Positions 1 through 7,258 of a stretch of DNA of 7,938 bases are shown here, one piece after another. Position numbers and translations under genes: made by a program. The stretch is taken from assembly GCA_003695725.1 (NCBI GenBank), contig RFHX01000240.1, positions 1-7,938 on the forward strand, given 5' to 3'. The stretch's first letter is position 1. Every line of letters begins with the position of its first letter. The notes under the pieces were generated by a model. It saw only the letters and a program-made list of their open reading frames with translations. It ran no database searches and was not told the DNA's origin. Source of the stretch: Candidatus Schekmanbacteria bacterium (GTDB taxonomy: Bacteria; Schekmanbacteria; GWA2-38-11; J061).

Positions 1-10
1 AAAAGATGAG

Positions 11-2377
11 ATGTTTATGAGATATCCAATTTTGTTGATTTTGATTCCTTTCATTTGCGGTATTATATTTTGTGCATTCACTTTGTCTAAGATTAGTATA
101 TTTATTCTTTCACTTTTCCTGATTTTAGTCTTTCTCATTTTCTCTTTTTTTTTTGATCGAATTCTTTTTTTAAAATTTCTTTCAATAGCTCTTTCTTTCT
201 ACACAGGTATTTTTGCATTTTATCTTGATAACAAAAGGACAACTTTAATTGGTGCAACAGATATTATTCCGCCAGATTCAATAATTGCAGTGACAGGTGA
301 AGTCGTCTCAATTCCTGAAATAAAAAAGGGGAAGACATCATTTATCTTGATGCCGGAAAAAATAAGGTTAGGGCCTAAATATTATACAAGATCAGGTAAA
401 ATAAAGGTTTATGTAAAAGATGTTATCGATGATATCGATTATGGAGAGATAGTTCAGCTAACTGGCAAAGTTTTACCAGTTAGGAGTTTTAAAAATTTCA
501 ATACCTTCGATTATGAAGAGTTTTTGAAGGATAAGGGAATAGAACTCAATCTTTATGTACAGAGCAGTCTATTTGTCAAACGCACATTTAAGAAAAAGTT
601 TTCCTTTTCAGCAATCGTCTCTTCAATCCGTGAAGAATGGATAAAAGTAATAAGAAGCAATCTTTCGTCTCCTTATTCGGATTTGTGCGCAGGGATTCTT
701 TTGGGAGCAAGAAATCTAATTCCGGAAAATATAAAAAATAGCTTTATCAAATCAGGGACATATCATCTTTTTGCCATATCAGGATTTCATATTGGAATTG
801 TAAGCGTTTTTATTTTTTATCTCTTTAGACTACTTCGATTTGACAGAAAGAAGTCCTCAGCTTTGTCGATTCTTTTTGTGATTCTTTATTCATTTGTTGC
901 AGGTATGGGAAATTCCGTTTTAAGGGCTATGATTATGGCAATCTGTTTCTTTGTTTCAATAATAATCGAGCGCGAAAGGGACCTAAACAATTCTTTGTTC
1001 ATTGCTCTTTTTATTCTCCTTTTGATTAATCCATCAGGACTCTTTGATGCTGGCCTGCTTTTAACTTTTCTTGCTGCATTTTCAATAATAAACACAGCGC
1101 CTTTTTTCTATGAAAAATTGTCCTTTGTTCCCTTCAAATACTTTCGAGGATTGATAGCAGGCACGATATCTGCACAGATTGGGATAATTCCTGTCTTGGC
1201 ATATTTCTTTAATTACCTTTCGCCTATTGGAGTAATTTCAAACATTATTTCTGTCCCCATAGCGTCTGCATCATTCATTTGGGGACTGGTATGCTTTTTT
1301 TCAGCTTTTTTGTCGATGAAAATTGGAAGCATTTTCTTCGGCTTACAGGAATTGTTCCTCTATCTTCTTTTTACAATCGTAGATTATTTTTCATCATTTA
1401 AATTTTCTTACATAAACATCAAAAGCCCGAATTTTGTTTCAATATTTCTATATTATCTTATTTTTTCATCTCTCTTCTTGCGGGGATTTAAAAAAATAAA
1501 ATCTGTTCTCGTCCCTTTATCAATCTTTTTATTGGTTTCAGCTACTATTTATGCAAATGCCGGTTTTATAAAACCGAATCGCTTGACTGCAACTTTTTTA
1601 GATGTCGGAGAAGGTGAAGCCGCAGTATTTGAAACACCAAATGGAAGAGCATTCCTTGTTGATACAGGTGGAACATTCGACAATAGTTTTGATATTGGTG
1701 AGAAGGTTGTTGCCTCTGCATTATTGAAAAACGGAATTTCCAGACTTGACGCTGTTTTCATAACACATCCCCATCCTGACCATATTAATGGCTTGATTTC
1801 TTTGATGAATAAATTGAGAATTAGCCAAATTTATATGTGCGGATGTTTTTCAGAGAAGGAGTATTTAGTTATTAGGGATATTAAGAGGGAAGCAAAAAAA
1901 CTTGGCATTCCAGTTTCAGAGATATTGAGCGGATTTGAAAAAGATTTTGATAATGTAAAGGTTAAAGTTATATTTCCTAAGAAAAGAGATTGTGATGAAA
2001 AAGTTTCAAATATCAATAATCTTTCATTGGTAATGTTTGTAAATTATCTCGATAAAAAAATACTTCTTACAGGAGATATTGAGAGAGATGCCATAGAAAA
2101 AATACTTTCAAGAAATGATGATATTTCTGCTGACATAATCAAGGTGCCGCATCATGGGGGAAAATCATCGGCAATTAAAAAGTTTTATGCAAGAAGCGGC
2201 GCAAAGTATGCCATAATTTCTGCAGGATATAAAAACAACTTCAACCATCCTTCGCAGGAAATTATCGAAATTCTCGATTCTTTGAAGATGAAGTTCTTTA
2301 GGACAGATTTGGACGGGGCAATTAGAGTTAGTATAGACAATTCAGGAATTCATATTTGCACTTTTAATAAAAAGTGA
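11..2377 (+). CDS. comEC: ComEC/Rec2-family DNA internalization channel with C-terminal metallo-beta-lactamase domain
   Basis: ComEC is the inner-membrane channel that carries single-stranded DNA into the cytoplasm during natural transformation; its C-terminal domain is thought to degrade the non-transported strand. Seen here: hydrophobic helices at residues 1-65, a soluble DUF4131-like region to about 180, the Competence domain at about 220-520 with many membrane segments and the signatures GILLGARN and AISGFHIG (H260), then a metallo-beta-lactamase domain from about 535. Its metal ligands look complete: H586, H588, D590 and H591 (THPHPDH), D689 (TGD), H714/H715 (PHHGG), and H746 (NHPS). The 788-residue length is normal for the family. 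Start is uncertain: ATG 11 and in-frame ATG 17 are both possible, and GATGAG at 5-10 is better spaced for 17. The gene opens the window, so its promoter is not visible. No other competence genes are present. A hydrolase gene follows after about 35 nt. Confidence 0.93.
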   Translation: MFMRYPILLILIPFICGIIFCAFTLSKISIFILSLFLILVFLIFSFFFDRILFLKFLSIALSFYTGIFAFYLDNKRTTLIGATDIIPPDSIIAVTGEVVSIPEIKKGKTSFILMPEKIRLGPKYYTRSGKIKVYVKDVIDDIDYGEIVQLTGKVLPVRSFKNFNTFDYEEFLKDKGIELNLYVQSSLFVKRTFKKKFSFSAIVSSIREEWIKVIRSNLSSPYSDLCAGILLGARNLIPENIKNSFIKSGTYHLFAISGFHIGIVSVFIFYLFRLLRFDRKKSSALSILFVILYSFVAGMGNSVLRAMIMAICFFVSIIIERERDLNNSLFIALFILLLINPSGLFDAGLLLTFLAAFSIINTAPFFYEKLSFVPFKYFRGLIAGTISAQIGIIPVLAYFFNYLSPIGVISNIISVPIASASFIWGLVCFFSAFLSMKIGSIFFGLQELFLYLLFTIVDYFSSFKFSYINIKSPNFVSIFLYYLIFSSLFLRGFKKIKSVLVPLSIFLLVSATIYANAGFIKPNRLTATFLDVGEGEAAVFETPNGRAFLVDTGGTFDNSFDIGEKVVASALLKNGISRLDAVFITHPHPDHINGLISLMNKLRISQIYMCGCFSEKEYLVIRDIKREAKKLGIPVSEILSGFEKDFDNVKVKVIFPKKRDCDEKVSNINNLSLVMFVNYLDKKILLTGDIERDAIEKILSRNDDISADIIKVPHHGGKSSAIKKFYARSGAKYAIISAGYKNNFNHPSQEIIEILDSLKMKFFRTDLDGAIRVSIDNSGIHICTFNKK

Positions 2378-2404
2378 TTTAAAAGAATATCTAAAATTTT
2401 TTTC

Positions 2405-2409
2405 AGGAG
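2405..2409 (+). promoter_or_regulatory. Shine-Dalgarno AGGAG that decides the start of the hydrolase gene
   Basis: AGGAG sits directly against ATG 2410, which is too close for ribosome binding, but 6 nt before the in-frame ATG at 2416. This favours 2416 as the true start and shortens the protein by two residues. Confidence 0.7.
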
Positions 2410-2415
2410 ATGTAT

Positions 2416-3255
2416 ATGCAGATTGGAAATTTGGAAGTTGAACTTTTGTGCGCTGGATATTTCAGTCTCGATGGGGGTGCAAGTTTTGGGATTATTCCGA
2501 AAGCCGTATGGCAAAAAGTCTGTGAGGCGGATGAAGAAAATAGAATCAGAGTTGCCTGCAGATCACTTTTGATTAAAACAGAAAAGAAGAATATTTTAGT
2601 AGATACAGGAATGGGAGAAAAGTGGGATGATAAATTTATAGAAATGTATGCCATTGACAACAGTAGTTCATTGTCATCATCTCTTTCAAATTTAGGTATG
2701 AAAGTTGAGGATATAGATATTGTTGTAAATACACATCTTCACTTTGACCATTGCGGAGGAAATACGATTGATAATTCAGGAGAGATCGATCCTGCATTTC
2801 CGAATGCAAGGTATGTGATTCAGAAAGGGGAGTGGGATTGGGCATTAAATCCTGATGAGCGGTCAGCCGGCAGTTATCTTGATGAAAATTATCAGCCATT
2901 GATGCAAAACTTTGGTATGGTTGATTTAGTTGAAGGGAATTTTAAAATTTGTGACGAAGTTGAGCTGATTATTACGGAGGGGCATACAAAGTATCATCAA
3001 TCTGTACTTGTGAGTGCAGGTGAGGAGAGAGTTTTCTTCCCCGGTGATCTGGTGCCTACCTCGATGCATGTTCATCTTCCGTGGATTATGGCTTATGATT
3101 TGTTTCCATATGATTCGATACAGACGAGAAAAAAAATATTCAAAAGAGCAATAAACGAAAATTGGATTATTGCTTTGGAACATGATCCCGTATATGAATT
3201 TGGAAGAATAAGGATTGAGAAGGGCAAGTTCATTTTCGTACCTGAGGAGAGATAA
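2416..3255 (+). CDS. metallo-beta-lactamase-fold hydrolase (lactonase/YtnP-like), substrate unknown
   Basis: Soluble binuclear-zinc hydrolase, probably cytoplasmic since no signal peptide is seen. Numbering here is from the longer ATG at 2410. All seven expected metal ligands are visible: H109, H111, D113 and H114 in THLHFDHCGG, H192 in EGHT, D213 in FPGD, and H258 in EHDP. This pattern is shared by AHL lactonases, YtnP-type lactonases and methyl parathion hydrolase relatives, so the substrate cannot be fixed; lactone, ester and thioester hydrolysis are all possible. The usual GHTPGHQ segment reads GHTKYHQ. I prefer ATG 2416 because AGGAG at 2405-2409 lies 6 nt before it but abuts ATG 2410. 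The gene follows comEC by about 38 nt and ends 5 nt before the sirtuin ATG, whose ribosome binding site lies in its last codons, so the two are probably translated together. Family call is strong, function open. Confidence 0.88.
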   Translation: MQIGNLEVELLCAGYFSLDGGASFGIIPKAVWQKVCEADEENRIRVACRSLLIKTEKKNILVDTGMGEKWDDKFIEMYAIDNSSSLSSSLSNLGMKVEDIDIVVNTHLHFDHCGGNTIDNSGEIDPAFPNARYVIQKGEWDWALNPDERSAGSYLDENYQPLMQNFGMVDLVEGNFKICDEVELIITEGHTKYHQSVLVSAGEERVFFPGDLVPTSMHVHLPWIMAYDLFPYDSIQTRKKIFKRAINENWIIALEHDPVYEFGRIRIEKGKFIFVPEER

Positions 3256-3260
3256 TGTAA

Positions 3261-4010
3261 ATGAAAAGTGAAGATATGACAAAGATTGAAGAGTTTTTGA
3301 AAAAAGCAGAATCCATTGTCGTGCTTACGGGTGCAGGAATATCTGCTGAGAGCGGTGTTCCTACTTTTCGCGGAGAAGATGGATTGTGGAAAAACTATAG
3401 GGCAGAGGAACTTGCAACTCCGTATGCCTTTGAAAAAAACCCTTCTCTTGTATGGGAGTGGTATAACTGGCGGCGGGAGTTGATAGCACCCTTGAAGCCA
3501 AACGATGGGCATTTAGCCATAGCTCAACTGGAGAGGCTCTTTGAAGATTTCTTGCTGATAACACAGAATATCGACGGTATTCATCAACAGGCAGGAAGCA
3601 AAAAGATGTTGGAACTTCATGGGAATATTTGGAAAGTTAGATGTACAAGGGAGGGAAGGGTATTCGAACTGAAGGATACACCGCTAAAGGATATCCCTCC
3701 CCGATGTGATTGCGGCGCTCTTTTACGGCCTCATGTTGTTTGGTTTGGAGAATCGCTGGAAAAAGATATTATGGACAAATCTGTCTATGCTATTGAAAGG
3801 TGCGATCTCTTTTTTTCTGTCGGCACATCGGCAGTCGTTCAGCCGGCAGCCTCATTTGCATTGATGGCAAAACAGAGAGGAGCATTTGTCGTTGAAGTCA
3901 ATCTTGATCCCACTCCTATTTCAAATTCTGTAGATATATCTCTCCTTGGCAAAGCCGGAGAGATACTTCCTGAAATAGTAGATTTGGCTAAAAAGTTAAA
4001 AAAGAATTGA
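3261..4010 (+). CDS. cobB: NAD-dependent protein deacylase, class III sirtuin (CobB/SIRT5-like)
   Basis: Sirtuins remove acyl groups from lysines using NAD, releasing nicotinamide and O-acyl-ADP-ribose. Seen: NAD-binding GAGISAESGVPTFRG (residues 24-38), TQNIDG (Q102, N103, D105), catalytic H120 in ELHGN, the substrate-binding HVVWFGE (158-164), and a GTSAVVQPA segment. The WEWYNWRRE stretch supplies Y68 and R71, the Tyr-x-x-Arg pair that in SIRT5 and E. coli CobB recognises acidic acyl groups, so desuccinylase or demalonylase activity is predicted beside deacetylation. The zinc module is reduced: C128 has no CxxC partner, and C149/C151 form CxC, much as I recall for E. coli CobB. The 249-residue length is normal. 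Start ATG 3261 has GAGGAG at 3244-3249, inside the end of the hydrolase gene; ATG 3276 is less likely. It ends the + strand group and converges with the stomatin gene 29 nt away. Confidence 0.94.
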   Translation: MKSEDMTKIEEFLKKAESIVVLTGAGISAESGVPTFRGEDGLWKNYRAEELATPYAFEKNPSLVWEWYNWRRELIAPLKPNDGHLAIAQLERLFEDFLLITQNIDGIHQQAGSKKMLELHGNIWKVRCTREGRVFELKDTPLKDIPPRCDCGALLRPHVVWFGESLEKDIMDKSVYAIERCDLFFSVGTSAVVQPAASFALMAKQRGAFVVEVNLDPTPISNSVDISLLGKAGEILPEIVDLAKKLKKN

Positions 4011-4021
4011 AATCTTCTTCT
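3998..4021 (-). terminator. weak candidate terminator between the convergent groups
   Basis: Read on the - strand, AGAA and GAA pair with TTC and TTCT (two-base bulge, three-base loop) and are followed by six T. The stem is only about 7 bp with two G-C pairs, so stability is poor. It overlaps the 3' end of the sirtuin gene and would serve the stomatin transcript. The 29 nt between the two stop codons holds no better structure. Confidence 0.2.
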
Positions 4022-4039
4022 ATTTTCATCTTGATGTAA

Positions 4040-4795
4040 CTATTCTTTTTCTTTCTTTCCTCCAAATAGACCTGAGAGCAGATCGATTGGTATTGGCATA
4101 ATAGTTGATGAATTATTGTGTGCAGCTGATAACTCCACAAGAGTCTGTAAATATCTGAGTTGAAGGGCAAGAGGCGATTCTTCTATCATTTTGGCTGCGC
4201 TAACCAATTTTTCTGCTGCTTGATATTCGCCTTCTGAATTGATGACTTTTGCTCGTCTTTCTCTTTCCGCCTCTGCCTGTTTAGCCATTGCTCTCTGCAT
4301 CTCTTGTGGAAGGTCGATATGTTTTACTTCTACAGAAGATACCTTTATTCCCCAGCTGTCTGTCTGCTTATCGAGGATTGTTTGAAGCTCATGGTTTATT
4401 TTATCTCTGTGTGACAAAAGTTCATCAAGCTCTGATTGTCCTAAAACGCTCCTTAATGTCGTTTGGGCAAGCTGAGATGTAGCATAGAGATAGTTTTCTA
4501 CTTCCACTACTGCTTGATTGGGGTCCATAACTCTGAAATAAACAACTGCATTAACCTTAATCGAAACATTATCCTTCGTGATTACATCCTGTGGTGGAAC
4601 ATCCATTGTTACAACACGAAGGTCGATTTTCCTCATTGAATCGATAATAGGAAAAACAAGAATTATCCCCGGTCCCTTTGCACCAATCAGACGCCCAAGT
4701 CGAAAGATTACTCCTCTTTCGTATTCGTTGAGGATTTTGATTGACATAAGAATGTAAAGAACAATCAAGAAAATAAAGATTCCTGCACTTGGCAT
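4040..4795 (-). CDS. SPFH/band-7 (stomatin-like, slipin) membrane protein, partner of NfeD
   Basis: Slipins are membrane-anchored scaffolds that oligomerize and organise membrane microdomains; in prokaryotes they pair with NfeD proteases. Seen: one N-terminal membrane segment (about residues 4-20), the stomatin signature [13 protein letters not shown] (23-35), a full SPFH domain to about 190 with the segments [25 protein letters not shown] and [14 protein letters not shown], an Ala/Glu/Arg-rich predicted coiled coil (about 165-205), and a short C-terminal hydrophobic segment [13 protein letters not shown] (231-243) before a lysine-rich tail. The 251-residue length is typical. The start at 4795 is 3 nt after the NfeD stop, with GGGGAGGA at 4810-4803 about 7 nt before the ATG, so the two are certainly co-transcribed. 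QmcA- or HflK/C-like relatives share the fold, but the NfeD neighbour makes a slipin the best call. Confidence 0.93.
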   Translation of the reverse strand: MPSAGIFIFLIVLYILMSIKILNEYERGVIFRLGRLIGAKGPGIILVFPIIDSMRKIDLRVVTMDVPPQDVITKDNVSIKVNAVVYFRVMDPNQAVVEVENYLYATSQLAQTTLRSVLGQSELDELLSHRDKINHELQTILDKQTDSWGIKVSSVEVKHIDLPQEMQRAMAKQAEAERERRAKVINSEGEYQAAEKLVSAAKMIEESPLALQLRYLQTLVELSAAHNNSSTIMPIPIDLLSGLFGGKKEKE

Positions 4796-4798
4796 AAT

Positions 4799-6109
4799 TT
4801 ATTCCTCCCCTTCATTGATTTTTCTTACTTTAAAAACCATTCCTTCTCTACCTATTATTTTAACGGTTTCTCCTTTTGCAATTTTTTCATCGCTTTTTGC
4901 ATTCCATAATTCACCATGTATATATATCTTTCCTTCTTTAAGGATGTCTGTTTCCGCCACTGCATTATTTCCAATCATTCCTTCAAATCCTGTTTTAACT
5001 TTTGCTCTGTGCGCTTTTATCACAGCCCCAAGAAGAAATACAAAAACAGCAGCAAATGACATAGCAACAGGTATGATGATTTTTAATGAAACCTGAAGGA
5101 ATGGATAAGGCGTATCGATGAGCATCATAGAGCCTAATATAAATGATATAATTCCGCCGGTTGTTAAAAGCCCATAGCTTGCCACATATAATTCAAGGAC
5201 GAATAGAAAAATCCCAAAGACAATCAGTGCAAGTCCAGCATAGTTGATGGGAAGCGTCTGAAGGCCATAAAAAGCGAGAATTAGACTTATTACACCTACT
5301 ACTCCGGGGAATATGAGACCCGGGCTTTTCAGCTCAAAGAATAATCCGAGCATACCTATTGTCATCAAAAGATATGCAATATTGGGATTAGATATGACAT
5401 CAAAGAATTTCTGCCTGTAGTTCATTTCGATGCGATTTATTTCTGCGCCTGCCGTTTTTAATGTGACTTCTCTATCCTTGACTTTTACCTTTTTGCCATT
5501 AATTTTCTCTAAAAGGTCATTTAAATCCCGGCAGATCAAATCAATGATATTTTTCTTGAGTGCTTCATCGGCTGTTATCGAAACACTTTCTCTTACAGCT
5601 TTTTCAGCCCATTCGACATTGCGGTTTTTTTCTTTTGCAATCCCTTTTATGTATGCAGCCATATCATTTTCTATTTTTTTAAACATAGTTGATTTTTCAT
5701 CTTGTTCTCCTTGAATAGTTACCGGATGTGCCGCACCAATATGTGTCCCCGGTGCCATTGCCGCTATATGGCTTGCAATCGTGATAAAAGTACCTGCAGA
5801 TGCCGCGCGAGCCCCTGAAGGAGTTACAAAGACGATTACAGGAACATCAGCCGCCAACATTTTTTTTACAATTATTCTCGTAGATTCTACGAGCCCACCC
5901 GGTGTATCGAGTTCCATAATGAGGCACTCTGAACCGTCCTTTTCAGCCCTATTGATTGATTGAACTATGAAATCGGCTGAAACAGGATTAATGATTCCGT
6001 CTATTGTTATAATGTCGACCTGCTCTGCCTGAGAATCAGAAATGGATACTATAAAAAGGCAGATTACTAAAACCAAGAGAATCTTAAAAATTCTACCAAA
6101 GAAAGTCAT
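4799..6109 (-). CDS. NfeD-family membrane serine protease (ClpP-class, stomatin operon partner, long NfeD1b form)
   Basis: The founding homologue, PH1510 of Pyrococcus horikoshii, is a Ser-Lys protease that cleaves the C-terminal hydrophobic region of its stomatin partner. Seen: signal peptide or anchor with the A-rich cut site near residue 28 (SQAEQ), a ClpP/crotonase-like protease domain at about 30-225 with DTPGG (68-72), the nucleophile S104 in AASAGT, PGTHIGAAHP, and K145 as the candidate base. The 41-residue spacing matches S97/K138 of PH1510 as I recall that sequence. About five membrane segments follow (roughly 244-365), then a soluble NfeD OB-fold domain from about 370 to 436. The protease side should face outside the cytoplasm. 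All parts are intact. No ribosome binding site precedes ATG 6109, and the upstream frame closes at a stop without another start, so the start is accepted on the signal peptide. The stomatin gene follows after 3 nt. Confidence 0.93.
   Translation of the reverse strand: MTFFGRIFKILLVLVICLFIVSISDSQAEQVDIITIDGIINPVSADFIVQSINRAEKDGSECLIMELDTPGGLVESTRIIVKKMLAADVPVIVFVTPSGARAASAGTFITIASHIAAMAPGTHIGAAHPVTIQGEQDEKSTMFKKIENDMAAYIKGIAKEKNRNVEWAEKAVRESVSITADEALKKNIIDLICRDLNDLLEKINGKKVKVKDREVTLKTAGAEINRIEMNYRQKFFDVISNPNIAYLLMTIGMLGLFFELKSPGLIFPGVVGVISLILAFYGLQTLPINYAGLALIVFGIFLFVLELYVASYGLLTTGGIISFILGSMMLIDTPYPFLQVSLKIIIPVAMSFAAVFVFLLGAVIKAHRAKVKTGFEGMIGNNAVAETDILKEGKIYIHGELWNAKSDEKIAKGETVKIIGREGMVFKVRKINEGEE
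4803..4810 (-). promoter_or_regulatory. strong ribosome binding site of the stomatin-like gene inside the NfeD 3' end
   Basis: GGGGAGGA on the - strand lies in the last codons of the NfeD gene, 7 nt before the ATG at 4795. It supports independent strong initiation and coupling of the two genes. Confidence 0.75.
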
Positions 6110-6191
6110 ACAAAAATAATAGCATAATTTTAAAAATTAGCCATATTAAGATTTTTAGATTGGAATTTATTTTCTCAGAGAGGAAGATTTT
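6110..6191. other. AT-rich spacer before the NfeD gene
   Basis: This 82-nt gap lies between the glycosyltransferase stop and the NfeD start. It must hold any separate promoter for NfeD-slipin. A TATGCT at 6126-6121 (- strand) could be a -10 element, but no good -35 lies at the right distance. No hairpin with a T-run is evident. Confidence 0.3.
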
Positions 6192-7169
6192 TCAGTCCGC
6201 TCTTTCATTGAGATTGCTGTTGACGATTTTTTTAATTCTATATATTGGCTGTTTTTGAGATTCAAAATAGGTGCGAGTCTGCATTTCAGCCAGTATGCCT
6301 AAACTTAGAAGCTGAATTCCTGCAAGAATCAATAGCACACCGAGGATAAGAAGAGGCCTTTTTGCCAATTCTATTCCATATAGAAATTTCTGAAGCGTGA
6401 GATAAGCCGAAATGAGAAATCCTAATAAAAAGGAAATGAGTCCAACCCTTCCAAAGATATGAAGAGGACGTGTTTTGTATCGTCTTAAAAAACTGACCGT
6501 TAAGAGATCGAATAATACGCGCCATGTTCGTGATAGATTATATTTGCTTTTGCCAAATTGTCGTGGATGGTGATTGACTGGTATTTCAGTTATTTTTGCT
6601 CCTTCGAAAGCTGCAAGTGCAGGAATGAATCTGTGAAGGTCTCCATATAAAGATACATCCTGTATGATTTCCTTTTTATATGCTTTCAAAGTACAGCCAT
6701 AATCATGAAGCTTTACCCCAGTGGCTATGCCAATAATCCAGTTGGCTATTGCAGAAGGAAGATTTCTTGTCAGCGGATTGTCCTTTCTATTTTTTCTCCA
6801 ACCGCTGACAACATCGTAACCCTCATCTATCTTCTCCAAGAGTAAAGGGATGTCTGCAGGGTCGTTTTGCAAGTCGCTATCGAGGGTGATAATGACATTT
6901 CCTTTTGAATAATCAAAACCGGCTGAAATGGCAGCAGTTTGGCCAAAATTTTTCCTAAACTGGATCAATGTGAAATTATTTCTCGATAAACATTCTTTTT
7001 GTAAAATTTCACTACTGCCGTCCGTTGAACCATCATCTACGAAGATAACTTCACATTTTTTCCTTATTTTTTCGATGGCGGCTTCTATTTTTTTTATTAG
7101 AGGCGCAATATTATCTGCTTCATTATAGACCGGTATTACTATGGACAATTCAATTTCTTCACTATTCAT
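6192..7169 (-). CDS. family 2 glycosyltransferase, DPM1/GtrB/ArnC-like (polyprenyl-phosphate sugar transferase)
   Basis: Enzymes of this kind move a sugar from a nucleotide sugar to a polyprenyl phosphate on the cytoplasmic side of the inner membrane, supplying envelope glycan or glycolipid modification. Seen: GT-A fold start ELSIVIPVYNEADNI (7-21), VDDGSTDGS (D45, D46), RKNFGQTAA, the metal-binding DSDLQNDP (D97, D99, Q101), YGCTLKAY, YGDLHRFIP (175-183), and RQFGKSKYNLSRT (203-215), all typical of the DPM1-like subgroup. A basic stretch RRYKTRP precedes two C-terminal membrane helices (about 238-259 and 270-294), as in GtrB and ArnC. The 325-residue length is normal. ATG 7169 is the only plausible start given the first strand, yet no ribosome binding site is visible before it. 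Undecaprenyl phosphate is the likely acceptor; the sugar cannot be told. It follows the phosphatase gene by 89 nt on the same strand and may share its transcript. Confidence 0.92.
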   Translation of the reverse strand: MNSEEIELSIVIPVYNEADNIAPLIKKIEAAIEKIRKKCEVIFVDDGSTDGSSEILQKECLSRNNFTLIQFRKNFGQTAAISAGFDYSKGNVIITLDSDLQNDPADIPLLLEKIDEGYDVVSGWRKNRKDNPLTRNLPSAIANWIIGIATGVKLHDYGCTLKAYKKEIIQDVSLYGDLHRFIPALAAFEGAKITEIPVNHHPRQFGKSKYNLSRTWRVLFDLLTVSFLRRYKTRPLHIFGRVGLISFLLGFLISAYLTLQKFLYGIELAKRPLLILGVLLILAGIQLLSLGILAEMQTRTYFESQKQPIYRIKKIVNSNLNERAD

Positions 7170-7258
7170 TTTATCAAGATAAAAATTGATTAGTTAGAAA
7201 ATTTCAATCTTAGGATATATTAAAGAGGAGAAAAAATCCATAAATTACTTTTGGGCTG

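Noticed and set aside
886-1095. Small - strand reading frame within comEC
   Set aside because: It is antisense to a membrane domain with clear ComEC signatures, has no ribosome binding site, and its composition looks like a shadow of the real frame.
11-3255. ComEC and the hydrolase as a duplicated pair
   Set aside because: Beyond the shared HxHxDH motif, the downstream metal-ligand motifs belong to different subfamilies.
3093-3512. 139-codon - strand reading frame across the hydrolase-sirtuin junction
   Set aside because: It lies opposite two well-supported genes, has no recognisable domain, and both genes keep intact catalytic motifs in the region.
5430-5714. 94-codon + strand reading frame inside the NfeD gene
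   Set aside because: Antisense to the conserved protease domain; Ser/Phe-rich composition is typical of a reverse-frame shadow.
6121-6150. Sigma-70 promoter before the NfeD gene
   Set aside because: TATGCT resembles a -10 box, but the sequence about 17 nt upstream has no TTGACA-like match.
7176-7211. Inverted AAGAT...ATCTT around the spacer before the glycosyltransferase
   Set aside because: Only five clean pairs flank an A/T-only interior, so a chance match in AT-rich DNA is more likely than an operator or terminator.
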